DNA from: Dolomedes plantarius
Taxonomy: Eukaryota; Arthropoda; Arachnida; Araneae; Dolomedidae
Length of the DNA: 64,000 nt
Reading direction: 5' to 3'
Assembly (NCBI GenBank): GCA_907164885.2
Contig: OU015500.1
Location: forward strand, 56,186,159 to 56,250,158
Notes under the pieces: generated by a model
Seen by the model: only the letters and a program-made list of their open reading frames with translations
The model's database searches: none
Told to the model about the DNA's origin: nothing
Position numbers and translations under genes: made by a program
Part shown: one piece after another, positions 1-10,761 of the stretch
Layout of the letters: every line of letters begins with the position of its first letter
How positions within the stretch are numbered: the stretch's first letter is position 1

Positions 1-297
1 AAACGGAACTGCAGAAGGCAGTGTTGCCAACTTGGGGGTTTTCCCCCTAAATTTGGGGGTAAATTAGATGAAAAGGGGTGTTTTTAGGGGCCACATTATT
101 TTAGGGGCATTTTGTGGGGGGAACATTTTTTAATATTTTGTACAATCGAGACGCGTTTTTTTATTAGATTATAAGTTCCATACATCTGTCAAATGTAAAT
201 AAACCTCCATTTCATTATGTAAGTGTGTATTTTCTATTTATTTCAATTTATCTTTCAAACAGGATGCCTATTTGGAACCAGAATTTCTTTTAGGAAG

Positions 298-2544
298 GTC
301 TAGGGCAGGGATGGGCAAACTACGGCCCGCGGACCAACTCAGGCCCGCCGGAAGGTTTTATCCGGCCCGTGGATAGAATTTTAATTTGCCGGTCCGACGG
401 AAATTAAACGAAAAAATATATTTATATATTATATATCCATCTCCATTTCTACTTTGTTTAAATATTATTTTTTTCCCTTTTTTTCAAAGGACTGATGATC
501 TTTTTACTTTCTCTATTTTTGTTCTACAAAACATAAATCGACGGAAACAGCAAGCACAGACAGCTTTCAATCGGTAAAGTGTTAAAAGCGGAAGCTCTTT
601 GTTAGTTATAGCTGTAGACTGGCGCCAACAAGCGTTATCTCTTTCTCGGGGAGCAGACATATGGGAATCCAATATAGGTGAATTAGACCTCACATGTGGC
701 AGACTGCGCATTTTAAGCTCCAGCCAGCTGCTTTTTCTTTTGCGTGAGTTTTAATATTATTGATTGCGTATGGAAAGATTGCGGACATATAGCATCATTG
801 TGAATAGGGGTGAAAGTATCAAAATAATATCGTAGCTAATGCTTGTTTGGGTTATTCGTAAAGTATTTCAACCCCAAAATGGCTACTAAAAAACGTAAAG
901 TTGATTCAGAGTGCCGTGATTTTAATGCTGAATGGACCTGGAAATATTTTTTTACAGTTGTTAAAGATAAACCAGTGTGTCTCATCTGCAATGAAGCTGT
1001 AGCAGTCTTCAAAGAATATAACATTTCCCGTCATTTCACATCTAAGCATAAGAATTCCAATTACGAAGCAATGTCCGAATATGAAAGAAAACAAAATGTA
1101 GAAAGTCTTTTTAAAAAATTATCAGGCCGGCAAACATTTTTCAAGAAGGTAAACACTATCTAAGAAGCAGCTACACATGCAAGTTACATTGTAGCATACA
1201 ATATTGCTAAAAATAATAAAGCTCTCAGTGATGGGGAGTTCGTTAAACAATGCATGCTCCAAGTTTGTGATGTTTTATTTCCAGACAAGAAAAATAATTT
1301 TGAGACTGTAAGCTTATCTCGAAAAACGGTGACTTCTAGAATCGAAGCCATCGATAAAAATTTGACATCACAATTAGAGTCAAAGATTGGTCAGTTTAAA
1401 TTTTGCTCCATAGCTATGGATGAAAGCACTGATATAAATGATACTGCTCAATTAGTATTATTTATAAGATGTGTTGATGAGAACTTTGAAATTACCGAGG
1501 AACTGGCGTGCATGCGTTCTCGTGGGTATATTCGATCTCGTGGGTTTACTCACAGGCAATTTCGAGATTTTCTTCAGTCCGTGCAATCTGAATATTCTGA
1601 TGTACTGTATTACACGAAAGTAAGGTGGCTTAGTGCAGGATGTGTTTTCGAGCGAGTTTGGCAGCTGAAAGACGACATTGTGTCGTTCTTCCATGAGAAG
1701 CAGTGTTCTGCGGAGTGCGAAATGTTAGAAGATACAGAATGGTTTTCAGACTTTGCATTTTTCACAGATCTTCTTTGTCTTATGAGCAACTTGAATGTCA
1801 AGATGTAAGGAAAAAATCAATTTATCGACGATATCTGGGCCCATCTCAAAGCTTTTAAACTAAAACCTAATCTGTTTGCTGGACAGCTAGCTGAGAACGA
1901 CTTGTCTCATTTCTCAAGGTTAAATTCAATACCCTCAGTAAATGAAGAGAAGCTTAATAATTATGAAGATGGCTTGAAAAAACTGCATTTTGAGTTCGAT
2001 TGTAGATTTCAAGATTTCAGTGCCATTCAAACAGAATTGGATATTTTTACCATGCCTTTCAAAGTAAATTGTGAAGCAGTGAGGTCAGATTTGCAGCTTG
2101 AATTAATTGAGTTGCAATCTAACAATCATCTCAAGCAGTTGTTTCTAAATATGCCAAAGTTAGAGTTTTACAAATCATTATCGAAAGTAAGTTTCCAAAA
2201 TTTAATATCTCACGCCCAGAAAATCAGTGCTATGTTTGCTTCATCTTATATATGTGAACAAGTGTTTTCAACTATGAACCTTAGAAAGAATTATTTCAGA
2301 AGTGGACTGACAGATGAGCATTTAACATCGTTCCTTAGAATCAGTACATCTCACTTCGAACCTCAATATAATGAACTTTTAAAAAATGAAATCGCAATTT
2401 CATTCATCTCATTAACATATTTAAATTGTAATACTTGCATATTGTTTTTAAAATTTTAGAAAAATTTATCTTGGCCCACCAAACTTTTTTTTTTTTTGAT
2501 TTTTGGCCCGCGACCGAAAAAGTTTGCCCATCCCTGGTCTAGGG
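298..2544 (+). mobile_element. Nested hAT transposon with BED-finger transposase
   Basis: This 2231-bp element (306-2536) starts CAGGGATGGGCAAACT and ends with the imperfect inverse AGTTTGCCCATCCCTG. It lies between perfect 8-bp duplications GTCTAGGG at 298-305 and 2537-2544. It contains one broken transposase gene on the plus strand. The insertion site lies inside the smaller hAT element bounded at 19-2627, so this is a hAT-in-hAT nest. The intact TSD suggests a fairly recent insertion, although its gene already carries two nonsense codons and a deletion. Confidence 0.93.
879..2459 (+). pseudogene. Broken hAT transposase (BED finger, GTF2IRD2/ZBED5-like)
   Basis: A single plus-strand frame runs from ATG 879 to the stop at 2457-2459 and is interrupted by two in-frame TAA codons (1161-1163 and 1806-1808). 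The N-terminus has a basic KKRK patch (residues 4-7) and a BED-type zinc finger with Cys34, Cys37, His52 and His57. The DDE region keeps the MDESTD signature (Asp near codon 181) followed by a strand-like run. The C-terminus has the hAT dimerisation region with CEQVFSTMN and LTDEHL. Just after the DESTD block the frame jumps directly to the IRSRGFTHRQF block, so roughly 100-150 residues usual in this family are missing; that stretch normally holds the second catalytic region. The product would be inactive. The frame is otherwise well kept, so decay looks recent. The family name rests on recalled motifs, not a search. Confidence 0.88.
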
Positions 2545-2644
2545 GATCTCAAGTTGGTGTTAGGGGGAAACAGGGGGATTTCGAGATGGCGCTAGGGGGA
2601 GGCTCGTCGTAGAGGTTGGCAACACTGGCAGAAGGGGAAAAAAC

Positions 2645-4330
2645 ATTTTGTTTAAAATCAAAATGAGCTAATAATTTCTTAACAGTTTTGAGGCGTAAAA
2701 CCTCTTTTCCATATTCCTTAAAACGTATCTTCATTCTTGACGAAAAGCTAAAATAATCTATTTAATTCTGAAATTATTTCATTATTACAAGATTGACTTC
2801 TCTAATAAAGGTTAATTCTAACCAACGTCAAAAGGTCAAATATGAGACTTTTAAAGAAAAAAAAACTCTGTTTAAGGCATTTTCATTCAACTTTCTCTTA
2901 TCCTGGTAGAATGCGAATTTAAGAATAACAACTTTAATTTTTTTTACTTCTTCTTTTCTTTTTAAATTCCATCAGTAATTCCCTGATTAATGTAATAGTG
3001 TACAGCAAACTAGGTAAAATGCAGTTTAAAATAATTAAACCGCAACTATAATTTAAATACTTTTTAAGCATTCACATTAATTCCTTCTTTAGACTCCACC
3101 CACCTGAATAATCCCCTGGCACAGTGTTGTTTATTTGAAGTTAATGACTCTGAATCAGATACACGATTTTTTAAGCGGAGTTTTTTTTCTAGTGTAGATT
3201 TAATGAATTCAATCCAATTCCCTGATGTAAAAATGCTTTTTACATTATTTTAATGCTAAAAATTAAAAAAAGGATAATTTAAATTTATTTCATGATACAC
3301 GCTCGATTGTAAAGGCAAAAGTTAAAAAAACGACTCATTTCTTTTTTAATCACAAAGGAAAACTGATTTTAAATTTACCTCACCTGCGTGATTCTGCTGA
3401 AAGGCTTTTTTTTTATCAGTCTCGTTGATAATTAACGACAAATCCATTTGTCATGCAGTATCAGCAAGCTTCATCTTTTTTATTTCAGTTTTACAATATT
3501 TTCATCCTGAAATTATATTTTTCAATCCTCGTCACAGGTTTTGACTTCTGTAATTTAACATCTAAATGATCTTTCATATGCTTTACAGTTCGTAATTAAT
3601 AGACCTGAAATTGACGTTTTTATTTTTGTATTTTAAATTAAAAGTCCATTGCAAGACCGTTGCAAAGTTTTTTTTGCACTGAATACAAAGCACATATGAT
3701 AAATTGAAGGAAAAAGAATAATTATTCATCAAGTTACATTTTTGCCTGATATACATAAATAGAAATATATTGTAGCACATTTTTGTTTTTTTTAAACAGA
3801 TCATCTAAGCCTTCATTTTTAATGAAAATCCGCATTGTAGCGAAAATGAAATGTTAAAATTTGGATTATTTAAATTTTCAAAACGAGGGATATTTAACCA
3901 GGAAAAGAATGTAAGTTGATTAAAAAGGTTTCCCAGAAAGGACTCTTTATTATGAAGTAATATTTCAGAAACAGCATTTCGTTTAATCATGATATTGGAA
4001 GTATCACAATTTTTTTTTTTTTTCTCGGTAAACATAAGTTTAATAAAATCTTTTATTATTTTGTTTGCTTTAAAGATCGTAATTCAATATTTGTTTAACA
4101 AGAATAAACAATTTCAATTACATATAAATAGCTTATATTAACCGTATGTAGTGCACGAAAGAAAATTTCAGTTATTTTCAAAGGAAGGTGACTAATAATT
4201 TAATTATAACTAAACATTATTTTTAATATAAGTTGATAAAAAAAAAACCAATAAAAATAGCTGATAAAAGTGAAGGGAACTAGGTTAACCTTCCCTGGCT
4301 CTTTCAGTTTGTTAAACTCAAGAATTAATC
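2645..4330. other. AT-rich non-coding stretch
   Basis: There are only short chance frames with no recognisable domain, and homopolymer runs of A or T. I see no transposon end, tandem repeat or splice-supported exon here. Confidence 0.6.
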
Positions 4331-4841
4331 CAAGTAATCAGGGCCGTGATTAGGAGGTGGCGAACTGGGCAACCGCCTAAGGCCGCTAAAATTCAGGGCC
4401 GCTAAAAATTTTGGGCGGCCATTTTTATTCCTCATCTCAACACTTTTCTAAATGTCACGGGTTTTTTAAGAAATCCCTCATTTTTAGCGGTTTCTATAAT
4501 TCAACTTATAAAAAAAATATGTTTCGATTTTTTTAAAAGAATCGTAGAAAGAATCTTAATTGACAAACTACTTTCTCGAAAAATTTCTCGGTCAGAAAAA
4601 CATGATTAATCTTCAATTCAGTTATAGTAAAACCTTGATTATCAATCCCTTTTTTCAATATCAGTTTTTACTATCTGTCAGTCACTACATACAGTCATTT
4701 GAAGAATTATAAACTGTTTTGTTGGAATCTGTCCGTTTTCACGAAATAGTTGCAAAATACCGAATAGTTGAGAATTTTTATTGGCAGTAAATGTGTTTCG
4801 CCCTAGGCCGCTAAAACCCTAAGCACGCCCCTGCAAGTAGC
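4331..4841. mobile_element. Non-autonomous hAT-like element, 495 bp
   Basis: The element at 4339-4833 begins CAGGGCCGTGATTAGG and ends as the inverse of CAGGGGCGTGCTTAGG, matching at 14 of 16 positions. The flanking octamers are CAAGTAAT (4331-4338) and CAAGTAGC (4834-4841), matching at 6 of 8, so the duplication has aged. Subterminal GGCCGCTAAAA repeats occur near both ends. No coding frame is present. The CAG ends and 8-bp TSD point to hAT; the imperfect TSD lowers confidence a little. Confidence 0.8.
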
Positions 4842-6413
4842 ACAATGCTTTTGGACCGACCTCAGAAACTGGTTATCGGGTCGACATCAGTTCACAGAAG
4901 CTATTCGAAAACGCCATGTTCGTTTCAAACTCGACCACCCAAACCTTGGTTGCGACTGCAGACTGACCACTAACCAACGCCAACGGCGCACAGACAGATT
5001 TATTTGTAGTCACATAGACGTCACATTCGCAGGTGACGTCGGCATGCGCAGCTAAACTGACGTTGCCTTGACACAGATTTCTTTGCTTTGGTATTTTAAT
5101 TGGTCCAGGTATATTTTTCGCAGTTTTGTTATTATACATAGGCAGCAAACATATTAAACTGCTTTTAAGACATTAATATCAATTGTTTACATATAATCTC
5201 ACAATTTTTAAATAGATTTTTGATAAACAATAAAAAAATTAATAATTACTCTTTTTTTTCAATTTTGCCAATATAACTCATAATTTAATATCTTGAAACT
5301 AAATAGAAAGTGTTAAACCATAGATTAATTAAAAAAAATGTAAATTTCATTTCTAGTATTTGAACAAACGGATATTACACTTGTAAGCTGATCTATTGAA
5401 ATGCATATAATTTTTAATTTTTTTTTAAATATATGAGAATTATGAGCAATACTTTCATTAAGATGAATCTGATATTAAACAGATATAATTCATTTAAATA
5501 AATCATTTTAAATCAATACTATTTCAGTGAAATCATCTGTTTTTTTTTATCAAATTACTTTTTTAAATTAATTTAATTAGTATAATTTATACGCTTCAGA
5601 CTAGCACATTTCTGAAAGAGTAGTGTTTCATATATCAGAAACTAACCTCAGCACTAAAACGTTGCTTTTTAGCAACCTTTTTTTATTTTAATTAAAATAT
5701 ATTTACAAAAAAATTTAACTTTGAGGATATACATATCCAATTCATGTATATGACAAAAATATTTTACATATATTAAGGATTTTTTAATTAATGATGAGGT
5801 GACCTAAGTCATAGAACCAGAAAGTCACGATTTTTAATAGAATGCATCCATTGTTTGGCTTAACGACCGTTGACCATAAAACATTTAACACATGACGTAT
5901 ATACCAGTTGAACGTATATACACATGACGTATATACCAATGACGTATATACCAGTTGAAACACTACGCCTAATGTTGAGTTAAAAAATAGTTGTGAATAC
6001 TACAAAATTAATCTATTTAATTGTTCACGTACCATTTGAATAGTAGTTTTAGAAATATAGTGTCATTTTATCCATGTTTTAAAGTAAACAAAAATATTCA
6101 AAATCTCGAAATGGTAGAAATATATAGCTTGTCATTTCCATTTAATTTTTAAAATTATTTTAGAAATAAATGCACACAGGGGATACACAATGTTTTTGTA
6201 TTAAAATATCTCGTTAAGAAATGAATCCTAAAAACCTTTGTTCAAACGGTTATTCGTTAGTAAGTGCCTAAAGTTTTAATTACGAAGAAATCTACACAAA
6301 ATGCTTTATAAAATTCAAAAGTTAATTAGTTAATTGAAAGCTTATATTATGTCTAAATGTCTCTTTCTTTTAAAACTATTTTAGGGTCTGAATGCTATGA
6401 TAAATATAAAAAA
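4842..6413. other. AT-rich non-coding stretch with a small local repeat
   Basis: No convincing gene. The part at 4860-5120 is less AT-rich and contains two TGACGT-like words, but no frame I recognise. At 5895-5960 the words GACGTATATACCA and GTTGAA recur in a short scrambled tandem repeat. The rest is AT-rich sequence with no visible structure. Confidence 0.5.
5895..5960. repeat. Short irregular tandem repeat around GACGTATATACCA
   Basis: The word GACGTATATACCA occurs three times within about 65 bp, at irregular spacing and separated by CAGTTGAA-type spacers. It looks like slippage. No function is evident. Confidence 0.6.
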
Positions 6414-7244
6414 CTAGCTGAATACCCGTGGTTCGCTACGGAGTACATTTTAGGATAATTACAATGAAAAAAATAATGAAATCGCTTTTTAGAGGATTTC
6501 CTTATAAAATTTTTTTTTTGCTTCTTTATTGAACAGAACTAATATTACTAGGCTTGTCCGCGAACTTACGCGTCAGCAAGCTACGTAAAACTGACCGCGG
6601 GAGAAATTTTTTCTCTTACATCTACGTCAGCGTATTTTAAAGTTCGGCCTTGTGACTTATTTATCGTCATGGCGAAGCATAATTTGAGAAGAAATTGCAG
6701 TTTTATATATAGGTTTAATTTAATATGCATGAAACGTACTAATTTGAATTTAATTCTTAAAAAAATTCCATCTCAATTAGTCTATTGGTTAAATTTTATC
6801 TTTTACTGTATTTTAATATTTTTTTTCTCAGTTTATTTCGTTGTTATGCATGTAACGCAAAATGGATTTGAAGTATCAGAAAAAGAAAAGAAATCACATG
6901 ATCAGCATTTGATAAATTAAATTCTAAAAATTAATATTTAAATATTCATCGAAAATCAGAAAATGGAGGTAAAGATTCGAAAAAGATTCTATTTAAAAGT
7001 AATTTTTATGATCTTTCTCGGGATGTAAATTTTATAACCCTCAAATTATTTTAAATGTAAACTTAAAAAATATTACAAAAACAGCTGAAAAATTTAATTA
7101 AAAAAATCTAAGAAGAATTTTTCAAATTAATTTCTGAGTGCACCCCTACACTATAAGAAGAATCGCCATGCAAAATTTCAGCTCTTTAGGTCCAGCGATT
7201 TGGTATGTGCGTTATCTGTCAGTCAGTCGCGGAACTGTTTTTTA

Positions 7245-9048
7245 TACCGGGTGGCCCTAGTTAAACTGACATTGCTCACAGTGTTCTGTAGCGCGATCTA
7301 TTTGCGAGAATGACGCCACATTTTGTAGGAAGATTAAACAAGACAGGGGACGAAGGATTCCGCGAAAAAATAAATTAGTTCCAAAAGTCACCGCTAGGGG
7401 AATATTTTGGGCTGTGTAATAGAAAATAGAGTGTTATCAAATGCAAATCAATACGGAAATTACCTTTTATTTTGCATTCAAATGAGGTTCAATGTGGCTG
7501 CCGTTGTTGTGGACCACATATTGTATTCTGTGCACAGTATGCACAACAGCAGAAAGTAACATGTCTGCAGGAATCTCCCGTACAGTCCGTGATATGTTAT
7601 CCTTCAACGTAGCCAGGTCCTGGACCACTCCTTGATAGACCTTGGACTTAAGGTAACCCCATAGCCAGAAGTCGCTTGGGGTAAGATCAGGCGACCGAGG
7701 TGGCCATGCAGTTGGAAAGTAGCGGCTAATGACTCTTTCTGTTGTGAATTTCTGTCATAGCACCTGTTGCACCCGTACAGCAACGTGTGGAGGGGCTCCA
7801 TCTTGCATGAAAATGAATTCCCCCAGGCATTGTCTTTGCTGAAGTGCCGGAATGACAAAGCTGTTCAACATGTGGCGATATTTCTCTCCGGTAGCAGAAC
7901 AGGTTTCCGGTCCTGTTGGGTTAATGTTCTCATAGAAGAATGGACTTGCGATAAATTCCGCTGTGAACCCACACCAAACAGTTACCTTTGGTGAATGTAA
8001 GGGAATTTCTGTGACTGCATGTGGTGATTTGTCATCCCAAATTCGGCAGTTCTGGGTATTCACAGTTACATGCAGGTAAAAGTGGGCCTCATCTCCCCAT
8101 AAGATTTTCTACGGCCAAGCATCATCCACCTCCATTCTGGCAAGAAAGGTGAGAGCAAAAGTCAGTCGCTTATCATGGTCGGGGTACAGTAACTCCTGTA
8201 CACGGCTGATCTTGTACGGATAGAAGTTGATAATCTTTCGTAAGATTTTCCATACCGTACTGTAAGGCATATCCATATTCCGAGCTAATCCACGAGCGCT
8301 AGAGGTGGCAGCAATATTGTCTGGTCCTCTGTCGACAATCGCCGTGGCAACTGCTTCGATTGTATCATGTGGTACAGGTTTTCGTCCTCTGCCTGACTGA
8401 ACCTTCAGAGAACCTGTTTTCTCAAACGTCGCAACCATTGCTTTTAGCCCATTAACTGACACAGGACCGTTACCTTTACGCATTTTTTTGTGCGTTCTAA
8501 AAGCACGAAGAGCGGCTGACGCGTTGCACTGGTTGAGGTAAAAGAATTTGACCAGTAACGCACGCTCGACTAAAGAAGGAGACATTGCACATAAACTTTC
8601 AATTCGATTGATTCGAAACGTAACACATTGCCTTTTAAAACCCAAGCAGCTGGCACTGTGCCAATGGATGTAACGTGAAACTTGAATAAAGAACTTCTTC
8701 TTCTGCTCCGCGTACGTGATATTGCAGATCACGAGACTTTATCGGTGTTTATGTAGATTTTACGCTTTTTTAAAAGTATTGCAATATTGCACTTGAACTA
8801 AATAAGAAAATGTGCATAATAAAAGGTAATTTTATTCCGTATTAATTTGCATTTATTAACACTCTACTTTCTATTACACAACGCCAAATATTCCCCTAGC
8901 GGTGACTTTTGTAACTAATTTATTTTTGCGCGGAATCCTTCGTCCCCCGTCTTGTTTAATCTTCCTACAAAATGTGGCGTCATTCTCGCAAATAGATCGC
9001 GCTACAGAACACTGTGAGCACTGTCAGTTTAATTATGGCCACCCGGTA
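7245..9048 (-). mobile_element. Mariner-superfamily transposon with ~225-bp inverted repeats
   Basis: The element spans 7247-9046 (1800 bp) between TA dinucleotides at 7245-7246 and 9047-9048. Both ends read CCGGGTGGCC inward. The inverted similarity continues with few mismatches for about 225 bp on each side (about 7247-7472 and 8823-9046), which is long for this superfamily. The TA target falls in the TATATA-rich 5' end of the Helitron-like element, so the mariner is the younger of the two. A broken transposase gene fills the middle on the minus strand. Confidence 0.92.
7467..8585 (-). pseudogene. Mariner/IS630-type transposase with two nonsense codons
   Basis: One minus-strand frame of 372 codons runs from ATG 8585 to TAA 7467-7469. 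It is broken only by TAG at 8109-8111 and TGA at 7755-7757. The N-terminus is a helix-turn-helix region with a GRGRKP linker. The catalytic domain shows WGDEAHF just downstream of the amber codon, MQDGAPPH, and PPRSPDLTPSDFWLWG, so all three acidic positions survive. About 42 residues separate the second and third aspartates if the Asp of PSDF is taken as catalytic, more than the 34 of classical mariners. Similar arthropod proteins are often annotated as DUF4817 or Tc3-like; that name is recalled, not searched. The open frame can be extended upstream to 8732, but ATG 8585 gives the family-like start. Confidence 0.88.
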
Positions 9049-9054
9049 TATAGA

Positions 9055-10685
9055 TTAACAAGAAAAATTTCATTCCGTTCGTCTAACATTACTATGACAC
9101 TTTTTAGGATCATTTAAAACAGTTTATAAAATATTTCGAATTATAAAGATGCAATAGAAATCAGAGTATATAATTCTTTGATTTACTGTGAAATAGTATT
9201 ATTATCTTACATTTTGTAGCCAAAGAATGTCATAAATTCCTCAGTTAGTGACGGCGAAAGCATCAGCAGATTAAAATATTTTTAATATTTACGTGGAGGG
9301 CATTAATCAATATAATTCTAAATTTCAAAAAAACAAAACAAGGATATTGAAAATAATATTTTTAATTTGAGGTTTTAAATACAGAACAAAAATAAGTGTT
9401 TTAGTTTTGTATTGAAATTTTCACCGTGCTTCAAAGACAAATTTTATTAATTGTTTTAAAAACATGACAGGTAATTAATATTTTTTTTCTAAGGATGTGC
9501 ATATCTAATTATGTCATATCCTTCCGAAGTTTTTGACATTGTCTCATAGAAAAGAATCAAATGAAAAACTAAAATTTTTTCATTAGAACCCTCGGTTACT
9601 TTCAATTTATTATTTGCTCTTTTCTAATGCTTTTTTTCTAGATTAAAAACGGCTAAATACCTAGGATATAGCTGTTTGAAAAGTTCATAAAGTAAGTACA
9701 TTATAGAGCTGATGTTTACACTACATTGGATTTTTATTTATTTATTTATTTTTCCTCTGCATAAGTATAATGTATACCACTCTACGAATATCCTACTAAA
9801 ACTCTGAATTTCTATCTGCAATACAACTTAGAAAATAAACTCTGAGGCTCAAATGCTGTCCTTTACTTATATTATAAATAAATGAAGGTCGAGAGGAGTC
9901 CTCAGTTGGCAATCTTTTTATTTGAAACAAAAGAGATGAAGCTAAAGGTTGAGGAATATAATAAACACTAGCCGCTGCGCGACCAACGTGGTCGCTTTTA
10001 GTTTTATATATTCTTTTGCAAAACAACTCAACTCATAGTAACATACGTAAGGAATGTTACCATTACCTGCCGTCAAAAATATACATTGTTAAAAGGTAGT
10101 GGGAGCTCAGCCAAAAAATTTATTATCATTGCTAAATTCACTATGAGACTGATTCTAAAACATCGTGATTAAAAGATGTAAATTTCCATTACTTCAGAAA
10201 AGTTAAAGGTAAGACTGAGAAACCCACCATCAATGATTTTAAAAATTACATCCCTCTCTGTATGTACTATTGTTCACAATTCATTTATCTCCACTTAATC
10301 TTATCAAATAATAAATTGTTAGGAAAATTTCTTCACTTTTCAAATGGAGTAAAAATTCAGCAAGTACTAAAATATAGTCTGGATTACAACTATGATATTC
10401 ATAAAACTTCTTGATATACACAGTTGAGTATTTCAGAAGTAGGAGATACTACGGTGACAGAATCAAAGAATAGACTCTTGATAAACATACATACAACTGT
10501 CTATGACTAAACACTGGATTTGATAGGTCTAAACATATTTTGTCAAAAGAACAGCGGTTTATAACAAATGTCGCACACGCGGTTTTAAATTGCGGACGGC
10601 CACTAATGTTTACATCCGGCAGTTGCAGCAGTTGCCATTCAGAGTGTAGAAATATCGTCCATTTTTGTGCCGCATACCTACGCGT
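9055..10685. other. AT-rich non-coding stretch
   Basis: No supported gene. A (TTTA)n-like run lies at about 9726-9750. A short GC-richer patch at 10555-10685 (words GCGGACGGCC and GCAGTTGCAGCAGTTGCC) precedes the microsatellite, but I cannot assign it. Confidence 0.5.
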
Positions 10686-10747
<62 letters not shown>

Positions 10748-10761
10748 TAGATAGATAGATT
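10686..10761. repeat. (TA)n then (GATA)n microsatellite
   Basis: About 55 bp of alternating TA is followed by four GATA-type units. An apparent frame through it, ending in a YIYI run, is an artefact. Confidence 0.95.

Larger units (their letters stand above)
11..2635. mobile_element. Outer non-autonomous hAT element with 8-bp TSD
   Basis: An element at 19-2627 is bounded by the inverted ends CAGTGTTGCCAAC (19-31) and GTTGGCAACACTG (2615-2627). It is flanked by a perfect 8-bp duplication, GCAGAAGG, at 11-18 and 2628-2635. Eight-base duplications and ends beginning CAG are the signature of the hAT superfamily. Without the second hAT inserted at 306-2536 and its extra TSD copy, the element is about 370 bp, rich in runs of G and C, with no coding capacity. 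It is therefore a MITE-like derivative that depended on a transposase elsewhere. It must be older than the element inside it. Confidence 0.9.
6414..9054 (-). mobile_element. Non-autonomous Helitron-like element split by a mariner
   Basis: Read on the minus strand, the element starts TCTATATA (inverse at 9047-9054) and ends CTAG (6414-6417) with A on the 5' flank and T on the 3' flank, as Helitrons do. Just inside the 3' end is a short hairpin, CCGTA-type stem around a six-base loop (about 6427-6443). A sister copy lies in the opposite orientation at 18544-19367 and shares several hundred bases, including the words GGACCTAAAG and GCATGGCGATTCTTCT. Without the inserted mariner and one TA copy this element is about 839 bp. 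It has no helicase gene, so it is non-autonomous. Confidence 0.8.

Noticed and set aside
4873..5148. 91-codon minus-strand frame in a GC-richer patch
   Set aside because: No domain, and no signal peptide or splice pattern that I can support.
6669..6920. 83-codon plus-strand frame with hydrophobic middle
   Set aside because: It lies inside the Helitron-like element and is AT-rich; the hydrophobic look comes from T-rich codons.
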